From: Flavobacterium phycosphaerae | Lineage (GTDB): Bacteria > Bacteroidota > Bacteroidia > Flavobacteriales > Flavobacteriaceae | DNA: 64,000 nt | NCBI RefSeq assembly: GCF_010119235.1 | Contig: NZ_JAAATZ010000001.1 | Location: forward strand, 1,456,501 to 1,520,500 | Reading direction: 5' to 3' | Shown here: piece after piece, positions 8,340 through 17,275 of the stretch | How positions within the stretch are numbered: the first letter of the stretch is position 1 | Layout: the number at the start of each line of letters is the position of its first letter | Translations under genes and position numbers: made by a program | The notes under the pieces: generated by a model | What the model saw: only the letters and a program-made list of their open reading frames with translations | Told to the model about the DNA's origin: nothing | Database searches by the model: none

Positions 8340-8463
8340 GAAGTAAATAGCTCTTAGTCCGAACACAAGGGCAATGAAAACCCGGGCAAACAGCAGGCAG
8401 TTTACTAGGGTATGGCAATAAAGAGGCGAGTATGTTATAGAGACACTACTGAAGAATTACGAA

Positions 8464-9039
8464 TTACTTATGTAACCAACGGCTTTTCATTTTGCTAAAG
8501 AACTCGGGAGTAACGCCAATGTAGGACGCAATTTGTTTTTGAGGCACCTTTTGAATGAGGGTAGGATAGCGTTTGCAGAACTTGTCGAAGCGTTCTTCGG
8601 CGGATAAACTTAGGTTGTCCATCAGGCGTTCTTGGTTGGCTACGAGCGAGTTTTCGGTTAGGATGCGGAAGAAGCGTTCCAGTTTTGGGATTTCAATATA
8701 GAGTTGCTCCTGATTTTCTTTGGATAATAAAACCACTTCGGCATCTTCCAACACTTCTATAAAAAGGTTGCCCGGTTTTTGGGAAAGCAGGCTGTACATA
8801 TCGCCAATCCACCAGCCTTCGCAGGCAAAGCTCAAGATGTGTTCAACGATGTTATCATTGACGGAAAAGCTTCGGAGGAGCCCTGAGTTGACAAAATACG
8901 AATGTTTGCAAACCTCGCCGGCTTGGAGTATAAGGGTCTTGGCTTTGTAGTGCCTAGTTTCGGTTTTAGACAGGAAGAGCGCTGTTTCTTCGTTGGTTAA
9001 GGCAATGTGCTTGCTTATGTTTTGAATAATTGAAGTCAT
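8464..9039 (-). CDS. Crp/Fnr family transcriptional regulator
   Basis: A 191-residue protein with an N-terminal cyclic nucleotide-binding-like beta barrel (about 25-115, containing LILQAGEVCKHSYFVNSG) and a short C-terminal winged helix (PQKQIASYIGVTPEFFSKMKSRW). There is no Fnr-type Cys cluster. This is the common Bacteroidota form in which the effector is unknown. The ATG at 9037-9039 is chosen over an upstream TTG. It lies upstream of, and in line with, the pirin-to-FMN-reductase group, so it may regulate those genes; that is inference. Confidence 0.9.
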   Translation of the reverse strand: MTSIIQNISKHIALTNEETALFLSKTETRHYKAKTLILQAGEVCKHSYFVNSGLLRSFSVNDNIVEHILSFACEGWWIGDMYSLLSQKPGNLFIEVLEDAEVVLLSKENQEQLYIEIPKLERFFRILTENSLVANQERLMDNLSLSAEERFDKFCKRYPTLIQKVPQKQIASYIGVTPEFFSKMKSRWLHK

Positions 9040-9062
9040 AGTCAAAAGTACGATTTCCAATG

Positions 9063-9095
9063 CATAAAAAAAGCGGAAATTATTTCCGCTTTACT
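9063..9095 (-). terminator. Intrinsic terminator after the Cys/His-rich secreted protein gene
   Basis: Stem AAAGCGGAAA (9070-9079) with TTTCCGCTTT (9083-9092), 3-base loop, then a T tract on the minus strand. Confidence 0.85.
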
Positions 9096-9097
9096 TT

Positions 9098-9439
9098 TTA
9101 ATGATGATGTCCTTCGTGTTCGTCGTGCGCTTTGGAAGGAAGTAGTTTGAAAGAGCTTGCTACGAAGCGTCCGTTTTTTACTTCGCCTACCACCTCGGCT
9201 TTGCGAACGGCGTTACAGAACCCGTCTTCAGCATGCGCGTCACCATGTTGGTCGATTTTAGTACCGTCAACAAAATAGGTTTTCCCGTCGATGCGCACGG
9301 CTAAGTCACAACCGCCTTTTCCTTTCATTCCGAATTGACATTGACCACAGGCTGCTTCTACCGTTTGGGTTTTAGGTTTGTCTTGGGCGTTTATTGAAAC
9401 GCAAACCAAAAGCAAGATAAATGATGCTAGTTTTTTCAT
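9098..9439 (-). CDS. Secreted Cys/His-rich protein (DUF6370-like)
   Basis: A 113-residue protein with a signal peptide (about 1-18, ending VSINAQ). The mature part has AACGQCQFGMKGKGGCDLAVRIDGKTYFVDG with a CxxC pair, a further Cys in GFCNAVRKAEV, and a His-rich tail ending HDEHEGHHH. This looks like a periplasmic metal-binding or redox-active protein. I believe it belongs to the DUF6370 family of Bacteroidota but could not search. It lies between the aspartate-type aminotransferase gene and the Crp/Fnr gene on the same strand and has its own terminator. Confidence 0.78.
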   Translation of the reverse strand: MKKLASFILLLVCVSINAQDKPKTQTVEAACGQCQFGMKGKGGCDLAVRIDGKTYFVDGTKIDQHGDAHAEDGFCNAVRKAEVVGEVKNGRFVASSFKLLPSKAHDEHEGHHH

Positions 9440-9450
9440 GATAGTGTTGT

Positions 9451-10638
9451 TTATGATAAAGCGTCTTTAATTCTTTTGAACGCTTCGGTTAATAAATCTT
9501 CGCTGGTAGCGTAGGAAATTCTGATACAGTCAGGGTTTCCGAAAGCGTCGCCGGTTACTGTTGCTACATTGGCTTCGGATAATAAATACATCGAGAAATC
9601 GTCAGCATTATTAATGGTTTTTCCGCGTAACGTTTTGCCGAAATAAGAGGACACATCCGGGAACACATAGAAAGCGCCTTCCGGCACATTGAGTTTGATA
9701 CCGGGAATGGCTTTGGCTAAACCTACGACCAAATCCCTGCGGTTCTTGAAAGCAGCTACCATGTCGTTTAATACACTTGGGTCAGCGTCAACGGCAGTGA
9801 TTGTGGCTCTTTGCGCAATTGAGTTGGCACCTGAAGTTACTTGGCCTTGCATTTTGGTACAAGCTTTGGCAATAAACTCAGGAGCACCGATGTATCCAAT
9901 TCTCCAACCGGTCATGGCAAAGGCTTTGGCTACTCCGTTTACGGTAATGGTTCTGTCGAACAAGCCAGGGATGGATGCGATGCTGCAAAACGTGCCTGAG
10001 AAATTGATGTGTTCGTAGATTTCGTCAGAAACGATATAAATGTTAGGGTATTTGTCTAATACTTTACCAATGGCAGTTAGTTCTTCGCGATTGTACACTG
10101 AACCACTAGGGTTGCAAGGGGAGCTGAACCACATCATTTTGGTTTTCGGTGTGATGGCTTTTTCCAATTGCTCGGCTGTCATTTTGAAATCGGTTTCCAC
10201 CGAAGTAGGTACTTCTACAGGAACCCCTCCTGATAATTTGATGATTTCGTAATAAGAAACCCAGTAAGGTGCCGGCAAAATCACTTCATCGCCTTCATTT
10301 AACATGACCTGTGCTACATTGTATAGCGATTGTTTGGCTCCGGTAGAGACTACCACATTGGCCGGTTTATAGTCCAGATTGTTGTCTCTTTTGAATTTGC
10401 GGCAGATAGCTTCTTTCAGTTCTACATATCCATCAACCGGGGTATAGGTGCTGTAGTTTTCGTCTATCGCTTTCTTGGCTGCTTCTTTGACAAAATCAGG
10501 CGTATTGAAATCGGGTTCGCCTAAACTTAAACTGATGATGTCTTTCCCCTGAGCTTTTAATTCTCTGGCTAAGGCCGCCATGGCTAAAGTTTGAGAAGTA
10601 GATAAATTGTTGATTCGGTTTGATAAAACGTTGTTCAT
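9451..10638 (-). CDS. Class I pyridoxal phosphate-dependent aminotransferase (aspartate aminotransferase type)
   Basis: A 395-residue fold-type I aminotransferase of the Igamma/AspC-like group. LGEPDFNTP (39-47), SSPCNPSG (172-179), the PLP Asp and Tyr in VSDEIYEH (203-210), Lys238 in VAKAFAMTGWR, and the carboxylate-binding Arg in CIRISYATS are all visible. It should transfer amino groups between aspartate and 2-oxoglutarate; related enzymes also accept prephenate or aromatic acids. Length is normal. The next gene on the left begins only 12 bases beyond its stop. Confidence 0.92.
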   Translation of the reverse strand: MNNVLSNRINNLSTSQTLAMAALARELKAQGKDIISLSLGEPDFNTPDFVKEAAKKAIDENYSTYTPVDGYVELKEAICRKFKRDNNLDYKPANVVVSTGAKQSLYNVAQVMLNEGDEVILPAPYWVSYYEIIKLSGGVPVEVPTSVETDFKMTAEQLEKAITPKTKMMWFSSPCNPSGSVYNREELTAIGKVLDKYPNIYIVSDEIYEHINFSGTFCSIASIPGLFDRTITVNGVAKAFAMTGWRIGYIGAPEFIAKACTKMQGQVTSGANSIAQRATITAVDADPSVLNDMVAAFKNRRDLVVGLAKAIPGIKLNVPEGAFYVFPDVSSYFGKTLRGKTINNADDFSMYLLSEANVATVTGDAFGNPDCIRISYATSEDLLTEAFKRIKDALS

Positions 10639-10695
10639 TATGTTGTGTAGATTTATTAAATGAAGAGACGCGATGAATCGCGTCTTTACAAATGA

Positions 10696-11790
10696 TTAGG
10701 CTAATTGAGGCTGTCTTCCCAATTCCCTTAAATGACGGAAATGCGAGGCTATGGCTTCTCTTGTAGTTTTGAATTCGTAGTACGGTAATTCACATTCTTT
10801 GGCCGTTTGCTTAACGATTTCAGCAATTTTATCGTAGTGAATGTGGCTGATGTTTGGGAATAAATGGTGTTCTACCTGATGGTTTAAGCCACCGGTGTAG
10901 TAGTTTACCAACCAGTTTTTCGGAGCGAAGTTGGCCGTGGTAAACAATTGGTGAATGGCCCAAGTGTTTTCAATTTCACCATTGTCATCCGGGATTGGAT
11001 TTTCGGTTTCTTCTACTACGTGCGCTAACTGGAACACTACGCTTAGAATCACTCCGGCGGTGTAATGCATTACTAAAAAGCCTAAAACCACTTTCCACCA
11101 AACGACATTAAACACGATTGGGATTACTATCCAAATAGAGAAATAAATAATTTTTGTGATGATTAGGGTGGTCCAGCGTACGACCGGTTTTTTGAATTCG
11201 CCATACGATAAGTTTCTTTTTAAATAGCGTTTCATTTGAAGGAAATCGGTAGTGATGGCCCAGTTGAACGTTAATAATCCGTATAGGAAAATAGAATAGT
11301 ATTGTTGGAATTTGTGGAAGCGGTACCATTTGGCTTCTTTGGTAAAACGCATGATTCTGCCGGCTTCTAAGTCTTCGTCGTGTCCGAGAATATTGGTATA
11401 GGTATGGTGTAACACATTGTGTTGTACTTGCCAATTGTATACATTTCCGGCGAGGATGTAGATGCTGCCGCCCATCATTTTATTGACCCATGATTTAGAA
11501 GAGTAAGCACCATGATTACCATCGTGCATTACGTTCATTCCAACGCCGGCCATTCCGATACCGATTACTACGTTCAGTAAAAGGTAGGCCCAGATAGGCA
11601 TGTGCATGGCTAATAAAATGAAATAGGGGGTTAAGAAAATAGAAAACATGACCACTGTTTTTAAATGCAGTTTCCAGTTTCCGGTTCGGTTGAGGTTGTT
11701 TTCTTTGAAATAGTTGTTGACTCTTGAATTTAAGGTTCGGAAGAATTTCAGACTATCGTTTTTAGAAAATATTGGGGTTGTAGTATCCAT
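10696..11790 (-). CDS. Membrane fatty acid (acyl-CoA/acyl-lipid) desaturase
   Basis: A 364-residue integral membrane di-iron desaturase. Three histidine boxes are present: HDGNH (89-93), HNVLHH (124-129) and QVEHH (305-309). The Gln at the start of the third box is typical of front-end (delta-5/delta-6) and linoleoyl-CoA-like desaturases, but there is no fused cytochrome b5 domain. Hydrophobic segments lie near 45-85, 160-190 and 205-250. It probably introduces a double bond into membrane acyl chains; position specificity cannot be read. It is transcribed divergently from rsmG. Confidence 0.9.
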   Translation of the reverse strand: MDTTTPIFSKNDSLKFFRTLNSRVNNYFKENNLNRTGNWKLHLKTVVMFSIFLTPYFILLAMHMPIWAYLLLNVVIGIGMAGVGMNVMHDGNHGAYSSKSWVNKMMGGSIYILAGNVYNWQVQHNVLHHTYTNILGHDEDLEAGRIMRFTKEAKWYRFHKFQQYYSIFLYGLLTFNWAITTDFLQMKRYLKRNLSYGEFKKPVVRWTTLIITKIIYFSIWIVIPIVFNVVWWKVVLGFLVMHYTAGVILSVVFQLAHVVEETENPIPDDNGEIENTWAIHQLFTTANFAPKNWLVNYYTGGLNHQVEHHLFPNISHIHYDKIAEIVKQTAKECELPYYEFKTTREAIASHFRHLRELGRQPQLA

Positions 11791-11813
11791 TAATTGTAAT
11801 TCAAAATTTTGCT

Positions 11814-11821
11814 CAAAGATA
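11814..11821 (-). promoter_or_regulatory. -7 promoter element for the desaturase
   Basis: TATCTTTG on the minus strand matches TAnnTTTG and lies 23 bases before the desaturase ATG. Confidence 0.5.
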
Positions 11822-11875
11822 ATTATTATAATTTTTTAAAGATTATAAACCCATCATAATTATCAACTAAAACAT

Positions 11876-11883
11876 TATTTTTG
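11876..11883 (+). promoter_or_regulatory. -7 promoter element for rsmG
   Basis: TATTTTTG matches TAnnTTTG and lies 15 bases before the rsmG ATG at 11899, implying a leader of about 10 bases. Confidence 0.5.
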
Positions 11884-11898
11884 TTGAAAATTCTATTC

Positions 11899-12527
11899 AT
11901 GGAAGAAATTATCAAACAATTTCCTAATCTTACTGATAATCAAATACTCCAATTCCAAAAGCTGGAAGCTTTATACCAGGATTGGAATGCCAAAATTAAC
12001 GTGATTTCTCGTAAAGATATTGACGAATTGTATACTAAACATGTGTTGCATTCGTTGGCGATTGCCAAGATTCAGCCGTTTGTACCGGGAACCTTTGTTT
12101 TAGATGTGGGAACCGGTGGCGGATTTCCGGGTATCCCGTTGGCGATATTGTTTCCGGAAACGCGTTTTTATCTGATTGATGTGATTGCCAAAAAATAAAA
12201 GTGGTGCAAGCTGTGGTTGATGCTTTGGAACTGAAGAATGTAAAAGCCGAGCAAATGAGAGCCGAAAATGTCAAGGGCGATTTTGATTTTATTGTCAGCA
12301 GAGCCGTGACCAATATGCCTGATTTTGTTTCTTGGATTAAAGATAAAATCAAAAAGCAAAACAAGCACGAATTGCAAAATGGTATCCTTTACTTAAAGGG
12401 AGGTGATTTGACGGAAGAGTTAAAAGATTTTCCGAAAGCCACCGAATATCCGATTGCTGCATTTTTTACAGACGAGTTCTTTGAGACCAAGAAAGTAGTT
12501 CATTTGCCTTTGAAGTTTAAAGCATAA
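11899..12527 (+). pseudogene. rsmG: 16S rRNA (guanine-527-N7) methyltransferase, frameshifted by one base
   Basis: RsmG methylates G527 of 16S rRNA using S-adenosylmethionine. The first part carries the substrate region NAKINVISRKD and the SAM loop VGTGGGFPGIPLAI. A stop then follows LIDVIAKK. The second part (from 12201) continues VVQAVVDALELKNV and has SRAVTNMPDF. Adding one A to the A6 run at 12190-12195 gives IAKKIKVVQAVVDAL and restores a 209-residue protein of normal length. The ATG at 11899 gives the usual MEEIIKQFP opening. It may be a sequencing error; a true loss is possible because rsmG is not essential. Confidence 0.88.
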
Positions 12528-12556
12528 AAAAAAGTCCCGAAACAGGGACTTTTTTA
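12526..12556. terminator. Bidirectional intrinsic terminator, rsmG / T9SS cargo gene
   Basis: Stem AAAGTCCC (12531-12538) with GGGACTTT (12545-12552) and loop GAAACA, flanked by A and T tracts, between convergent genes. Confidence 0.88.
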
Positions 12557-13564
12557 TTAACTCTTACTAATTTTCTTGGTAGTACTGCCTTTGTCGTTGC
12601 CAATGGTAATCAGATAAATTCCTTTGGGCAAGGAAACCGGGATTTCGAGCGTGCCGTCAATGGTGTTGTTTTCGGATTGATAGATGGTTTTCCCTAACAA
12701 GTCGGTAACAGAGATGGTGGCTCTGTCAATAGGTGTCGGGGCATTAATTTCTATGGTATTGGCTACCGGATTTTTTACCCATAGTTTATCCAATGCCTTG
12801 TCGGGAGTATCCAGTATCGCTTGAAATTTTTCTAGCGTAGTGTCGGTTTGATCAATTGACATTAAAGGGACTAACGCCGCAGTGGTGATGCTTCTGAAAA
12901 TAGGATTATAAAAAATACTGTTGTCTGTTACGTAATAAATATAGGATGTTTGGGTAACGGTTCCGACATTGGTAAGAAAGCTGTAATTCAAGTTAATATT
13001 CAGTACTGTTTTCAAACGAACTACATTGCCTGAAAAGGAGAAAGTGGGGTCGGCCAAGTTTAGGGTGCCACTGGCATCTACGGTGGTTACTAATGTTCCG
13101 CTAAAAGTACCCGAATAAGTGGTGTAGGTATAATTTCCGGCTACGGTATCTGTATTGGAGAACCCATAAGCCATCGGGAAAGCGCCAAGAGTAGCATTAT
13201 TGGTTGAAAAATTGATATTTAAATCGGTACCTGTTAATCCGGTAATAGATAAAACATTGGCCGCTGTTTTGGTGTACATTTTTGTAGCCCCGTTAGCATT
13301 GGTTCCAATAATAACTTCAGTCGAGTTTGGGTAAGTGGTAGTTTCTTGAGTTGTGGGCGCCACATAAGTATATACGACATTCCCTAACAAAGAAAGGTTG
13401 CTGAACGTCCAAGTTTGATTAGCGCCGGTAGGGCTATGGTCTAAAGGACTTGCTGAAGTTAATACAGCAAAAGTCGAATTGTTATCCCCGTGAAAAACCG
13501 GGATGCTTTGTGCCCGAGAGATGATGGTAGAGAACAATAAAAGTAAAAGTAGTTTTGTTTTCAT
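12557..13564 (-). CDS. Secreted protein of unknown function with T9SS sorting domain
   Basis: A 335-residue protein with a signal peptide (about 1-18) and a mature region rich in Thr, Asn, Ser and aromatic residues, consistent with a beta-sandwich. I recognise no catalytic motif. The last 75 residues (VKNPVANTIEIN, ATISVTDLLGKTIYQ, LPKGIYLITIG, STTKKISKS) form a type A T9SS C-terminal domain, so the protein is exported by the type IX system. A second T9SS cargo gene follows upstream on the same strand after a 124-base gap. Function is unknown. Confidence 0.85.
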   Translation of the reverse strand: MKTKLLLLLLFSTIISRAQSIPVFHGDNNSTFAVLTSASPLDHSPTGANQTWTFSNLSLLGNVVYTYVAPTTQETTTYPNSTEVIIGTNANGATKMYTKTAANVLSITGLTGTDLNINFSTNNATLGAFPMAYGFSNTDTVAGNYTYTTYSGTFSGTLVTTVDASGTLNLADPTFSFSGNVVRLKTVLNINLNYSFLTNVGTVTQTSYIYYVTDNSIFYNPIFRSITTAALVPLMSIDQTDTTLEKFQAILDTPDKALDKLWVKNPVANTIEINAPTPIDRATISVTDLLGKTIYQSENNTIDGTLEIPVSLPKGIYLITIGNDKGSTTKKISKS

Positions 13565-13688
13565 AGTTTGACAGTTAAATAGAGCTTCGAAGATACAAAA
13601 ATTTCATTTTCAGCATAATAAAAAAGGCCAAGTTGTAACTCGGACTGTAGTAACAGCAAACATGGGTTTTTGAGCAGGGGTAATAGCG

Positions 13689-14912
13689 TTACTTTTTTAC
13701 TATTTTTTTAGTTATGATTCCGTTATCGGTTGCTAACTGTACTAGATAGACTCCTTTTGCCCATGAACTTATATCAATACCGGAGTTGCCGTTGGTGCTT
13801 GTCATGATTTTTCTTCCGTTGAGGTCGGTAATGGTGACCGCACTTAAGGGAGTATTGCTGTTGTTTTCTATAGTTATCAAGTTTGAGGCCGGATTGGGAT
13901 AGATGACAACGTTTTCTTTTTTATTTAAGTCATTGCGGTCTAAGTTTTCCATATTGCCGGTGCCGTTTTTATAGATAATCCCGTAATCGCCTACGACATA
14001 CCCGTTTGTTGGGTCGGCAAAAGTAATGGCTTCAAAAGGGGGATTGCCAAGGGTTTCTGCGTAGCAGTTTTCTATAGGGTCAAGAAGTTCAGTGTTTGTG
14101 ATTTCTCTTTTTTTAATACAAAAGTAGGAACAGTTGCAAAGGGTAAAGTTGTTTTCAACACTCCAAACCACATTTTCATTCCAAGCAAATAAATCGGCAG
14201 AAGGGGCATAGGAATCGCCCATATAAGTCAGATTCACACCCCCATCTATGGTTTTGGATACTGGCCCGCTTATCGATTTGGTAAAACCAACTGTTTCGTT
14301 CAGAAAGAAGCAGGAGGCTATTTCAGTTGAAAGTAAGGTCCATGTCGCACCGCCATCAATGGTTTTGATAAAAGCGTTACTATCCGATCCGAAGTATTGA
14401 TAGCTACAGGCATATCCAACTTGGTCATTCAGAAACTGAAGGGTGGAGAAAGAATAATTTCCGGCGTAGTTTATGGTGTCAAAAGTAGCACCTCCATCAC
14501 TTGTTTTTTTAATTAAGCCATCATTGCCTGAGATAAAGAATACGCTTTCACTTAAACACGATAGGCCATAAAGATTGGTAGTAGTGCCGGAGGAAATAGG
14601 AGACCAGTTTTCGCCACTGTCAGTAGTTTTGAGCAGTGTTCCGCTTTCGCCAACGGTATACCCAACAGTAGGATTTACGAATTGTACTTTGGTTAAATTG
14701 GCTGTCGTACCCGATGTTTTTGGCATCCAATGGTCACCGCCATCAATAGTTTTGAGGATTGTGCCTCCGTTCCCCACGATAACCACCGTGGTTCCTGTAA
14801 TACCGTATACATCATTTAAATTTTGCGTTACCCCTGATGTTTGTGGTGTCCACCACTGAGCGTAAAATGGGATAGTACTTAAAAGAAGAATAGTGAGTAT
14901 AATTTTTTTCAT
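13689..14912 (-). CDS. YCF48-like repeat secreted protein with T9SS sorting domain
   Basis: A 407-residue secreted protein. After a signal peptide (1-18) come repeated beta-propeller blades with the BNR/YCF48 pattern, for example GTILKTIDGGDHW, GTLLKTTDSGENW, GLIKKTSDGGATF and FIKTIDGGATW over about residues 35-210. A type A T9SS C-terminal domain (VIYPNPASNLITIEN to IITKKIVKK) ends the protein. YCF48 proteins of phototrophs help assemble photosystem II, but the many Bacteroidota T9SS forms have no known role; they are likely surface adhesins or scaffolds. Confidence 0.88.
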   Translation of the reverse strand: MKKIILTILLLSTIPFYAQWWTPQTSGVTQNLNDVYGITGTTVVIVGNGGTILKTIDGGDHWMPKTSGTTANLTKVQFVNPTVGYTVGESGTLLKTTDSGENWSPISSGTTTNLYGLSCLSESVFFISGNDGLIKKTSDGGATFDTINYAGNYSFSTLQFLNDQVGYACSYQYFGSDSNAFIKTIDGGATWTLLSTEIASCFFLNETVGFTKSISGPVSKTIDGGVNLTYMGDSYAPSADLFAWNENVVWSVENNFTLCNCSYFCIKKREITNTELLDPIENCYAETLGNPPFEAITFADPTNGYVVGDYGIIYKNGTGNMENLDRNDLNKKENVVIYPNPASNLITIENNSNTPLSAVTITDLNGRKIMTSTNGNSGIDISSWAKGVYLVQLATDNGIITKKIVKK

Positions 14913-14990
14913 ATTGACATCATTAAGTGGTTGGCGGTCAATAAAAGTAAGTTATTTTTTTATAAATACTTTCTTCGGTCTTTTTCTAAA

Positions 14991-15026
14991 TAAAAAAGTT
15001 CAACCGGTACCGATTGAACTTTTTAT
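14991..15026 (-). terminator. Intrinsic terminator after pruA
   Basis: An 11-bp perfect stem (AAAAAGTTCAA at 14993-15003 with TTGAACTTTTT at 15014-15024) and a 10-base loop, then T-rich on the minus strand. Confidence 0.88.
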
Positions 15027-15046
15027 AATTGTAGTTGTATTTTGTT

Positions 15047-16675
15047 TTATTCTCCCAAAAACGGATAGCGATAATCTTCCGGAGTTACCATGGTTTCTTT
15101 GATGGTTCTTGGTGAAACCCAACGCAATAAGTTTTGCATAGAACCTGCTTTGTCATTGGTTCCTGAGGCTCTGGCACCACCAAAAGGTTGCATTCCTACT
15201 ACCGCTCCGGTTGGTTTGTCGTTGATGTAGAAGTTACCGGCACTGTTTTGTAATGCCAATGTAGCTTCTTGAATAGCATAACGGTCTTGACTGAAAATAG
15301 CTCCTGTCAAGGCGTATTCAGAGGTTTGGTCAACCAACTGTAGTGTTTCGGCCCATTTCGCATCTTCGTATACATAGATAGTCATCACCGGTCCGAAAAG
15401 TTCGGTTTCCATCGTGGCGTATTTTGGATTGGTCGTTACGATAACGGTAGGTTCGATGAAGTATCCTTTTGATTTGTCGTAGTTTCCTCCCACGATGATT
15501 TCAGCATCGTTGTCTTTTTTAGCTTGGTCGATAAAACCGGCTAATTTATCAAATGAACCTTCGTGGATTACGGCTGTAATGAAATTACCGAAATCTTCCG
15601 GAGAGCCCATTTTCATGGATTTCACATCGGTGATTAGTTGTTCTTTTACGGCAGGCCACAAGCTTTGAGGAATATAGCCTCTTGAAGCTGCAGAACATTT
15701 TTGTCCTTGAAATTCAAAAGCCCCACGGGTAATTCCGGTTACGACTTGTTTTATATTGGCACTTGGGTGTGCTAAGACAAAATCTTTACCTCCGGTTTCT
15801 CCAACGATTCTTGGGTATGTTTTATACGTGTGGATGTTGGTTCCTATTTTCTTCCAGATTTCTTTGAATACGAAAGTAGAACCGGTGTAATGGACTCCGG
15901 CAAAATCAGGACTGGCCAAAACGGTATCGGTAATCATTACCGGGTCGCCAAAAACGACGTTGATTACGCCATCGGGAACGCCGGCTTCTTTGAAAACATC
16001 GATAATTACTTTGGCAGAAAACACTTGGCTGTCGCTTGGTTTCCAAACTACAGTGTTCCCCATTAGGGCAGCACTGGCCGGAAGGTTGGCAGCGATTGCG
16101 GTAAAGTTGAAAGGAGTTATAGCATACACAAAACCTTCCAACGGACGGTATTCTACTCGGTTCCAAACATCGGAAATTGATTTCGGTTGGTCGTTGTAAA
16201 TTTGAGTCATGAATTCTACGTTGTAGCGCAAGAAGTCGATTAACTCACAAGACGCATCAATCTCGGCTTGGAAAATAGTTTTGGATTGCGCAATCATAGT
16301 GGCGGCATTAATCTTGGCGCGGTAAGGCCCGGCGATTAATTCGGCTGCTTTTAAAAAGATAGTGGCACGTTGCTCCCACGCCATGTTGGCCCATTTCTTT
16401 CTGGCTTCTAAAGCTGCTGCGATAGCTTTTTCGATATGTGCTTTTTCGGCTAAATGGTATTTTCCTACTACATGTTGGTGGTCGTGAGGCGCCGTCATGT
16501 TGCGGGTGTTTCCGGTGCGGATTTCTTCGCTTCCGATATAGTTAGGAACATCAATAGTTTCGTTCCACATTTTTTTGTAGGCTGCTAATACGGCTACTTT
16601 TTCAGGCGAATTAGGAGCGTATGATTTTACGGGTTCATTGACCGCTTTTGGGACATGAAAGAATCCTTTTGGCAT
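15047..16675 (-). CDS. pruA: 1-pyrroline-5-carboxylate (L-glutamate gamma-semialdehyde) dehydrogenase
   Basis: A 542-residue aldehyde dehydrogenase that oxidises glutamate semialdehyde to glutamate with NAD+, the second step of proline breakdown. Visible are the catalytic Cys in FQGQKCSAASRG, the general-base Glu in VGETGGKDFV, the NAD-binding FTAIAANLPASAALMGNTVVWKPS, and the C-terminal QPFGGARASGTNDKAG. It is the stand-alone form, without a proline dehydrogenase (PutA) domain. The ATG at 16673-16675 gives the usual MPKGFFHVPKAVNEPV start; an upstream in-frame extension would read through the promoter region. No proline dehydrogenase gene is in the window. Confidence 0.95.
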   Translation of the reverse strand: MPKGFFHVPKAVNEPVKSYAPNSPEKVAVLAAYKKMWNETIDVPNYIGSEEIRTGNTRNMTAPHDHQHVVGKYHLAEKAHIEKAIAAALEARKKWANMAWEQRATIFLKAAELIAGPYRAKINAATMIAQSKTIFQAEIDASCELIDFLRYNVEFMTQIYNDQPKSISDVWNRVEYRPLEGFVYAITPFNFTAIAANLPASAALMGNTVVWKPSDSQVFSAKVIIDVFKEAGVPDGVINVVFGDPVMITDTVLASPDFAGVHYTGSTFVFKEIWKKIGTNIHTYKTYPRIVGETGGKDFVLAHPSANIKQVVTGITRGAFEFQGQKCSAASRGYIPQSLWPAVKEQLITDVKSMKMGSPEDFGNFITAVIHEGSFDKLAGFIDQAKKDNDAEIIVGGNYDKSKGYFIEPTVIVTTNPKYATMETELFGPVMTIYVYEDAKWAETLQLVDQTSEYALTGAIFSQDRYAIQEATLALQNSAGNFYINDKPTGAVVGMQPFGGARASGTNDKAGSMQNLLRWVSPRTIKETMVTPEDYRYPFLGE

Positions 16676-16744
16676 ATTTTTTAATTTGAGAATTAAACAA
16701 TTTGAAAATTTGAAAATTCTTTTAAAGAATTTCAAAATGCTGCA

Positions 16745-16752
16745 CAAAAGTA
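16745..16752 (-). promoter_or_regulatory. -7 promoter element for pruA
   Basis: TACTTTTG on the minus strand matches TAnnTTTG, 69 bases before the pruA ATG. The leader between them has repeated AATTTGAAAA-like segments. Confidence 0.45.
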
Positions 16753-16814
16753 CAAAGGAATTTTTGAATTTTTAATGTGGGAAGGAAAAGATTAGTTTGC
16801 TCTTAACAAGACTT

Positions 16815-17201
16815 TTAATTCAAAGCAAAAGGAGCGCTTAGCTTGAATGCCGGCACTATGACTTTGAATGTTTTGGTGGTCGTAAAATTAATCATATTGA
16901 AATAACCGCTCATGGCTCCGAAGGGAGAGGAAAGCAGGCAGCCTGAATTGTAAGTGTGTTTTTCACCGGGTTTCAATACCGGCTTTTTGCCGATTACACC
17001 TTCGCCGTCTACAATTTCGACATCATTGAGGGAATCGAGAATTTCCCAATGGCGTGAGTTTAACTGTACGGAATCTTTACTGTGGTTTTCAATGGTAATC
17101 TCATAACTGAAGGCAAAGTGAATCTTATAGTTTTTGAAGTAAGTGCCTTCAAAACTAGTGAGAACCGAAATTTTTATACCTCTTGTTATTTGTGAAACCA
17201 T
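16815..17201 (-). CDS. apaG: ApaG domain protein
   Basis: A 128-residue single-domain ApaG protein with an immunoglobulin-like fold. The family motifs NHSKDSVQLNSRHWEILDS, the Gly-rich VDGEGVIGKKPVLKPGEKHTYNSGC and SPFGAMSGYF are all present. ApaG is linked to Co2+ resistance and Mg2+ efflux in enterics, but its molecular activity is not well known. Length is standard. It lies just upstream of pruA and downstream of the T9SS plug gene on the same strand. Confidence 0.93.
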   Translation of the reverse strand: MVSQITRGIKISVLTSFEGTYFKNYKIHFAFSYEITIENHSKDSVQLNSRHWEILDSLNDVEIVDGEGVIGKKPVLKPGEKHTYNSGCLLSSPFGAMSGYFNMINFTTTKTFKVIVPAFKLSAPFALN

Positions 17202-17275
17202 TTGGAATCGATTGTATTACGTTGTCAAATTTACGAAAAATACAATTTGATGTATGTTTTTGATGTTAATTTTTA

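Noticed and set aside
12190..12195. Programmed frameshifting or transcriptional slippage at the A6 run in rsmG
   Set aside because: The same defect occurs at G4 and C5 runs in six other genes, including runs too short for slippage, so a common technical cause is simpler.
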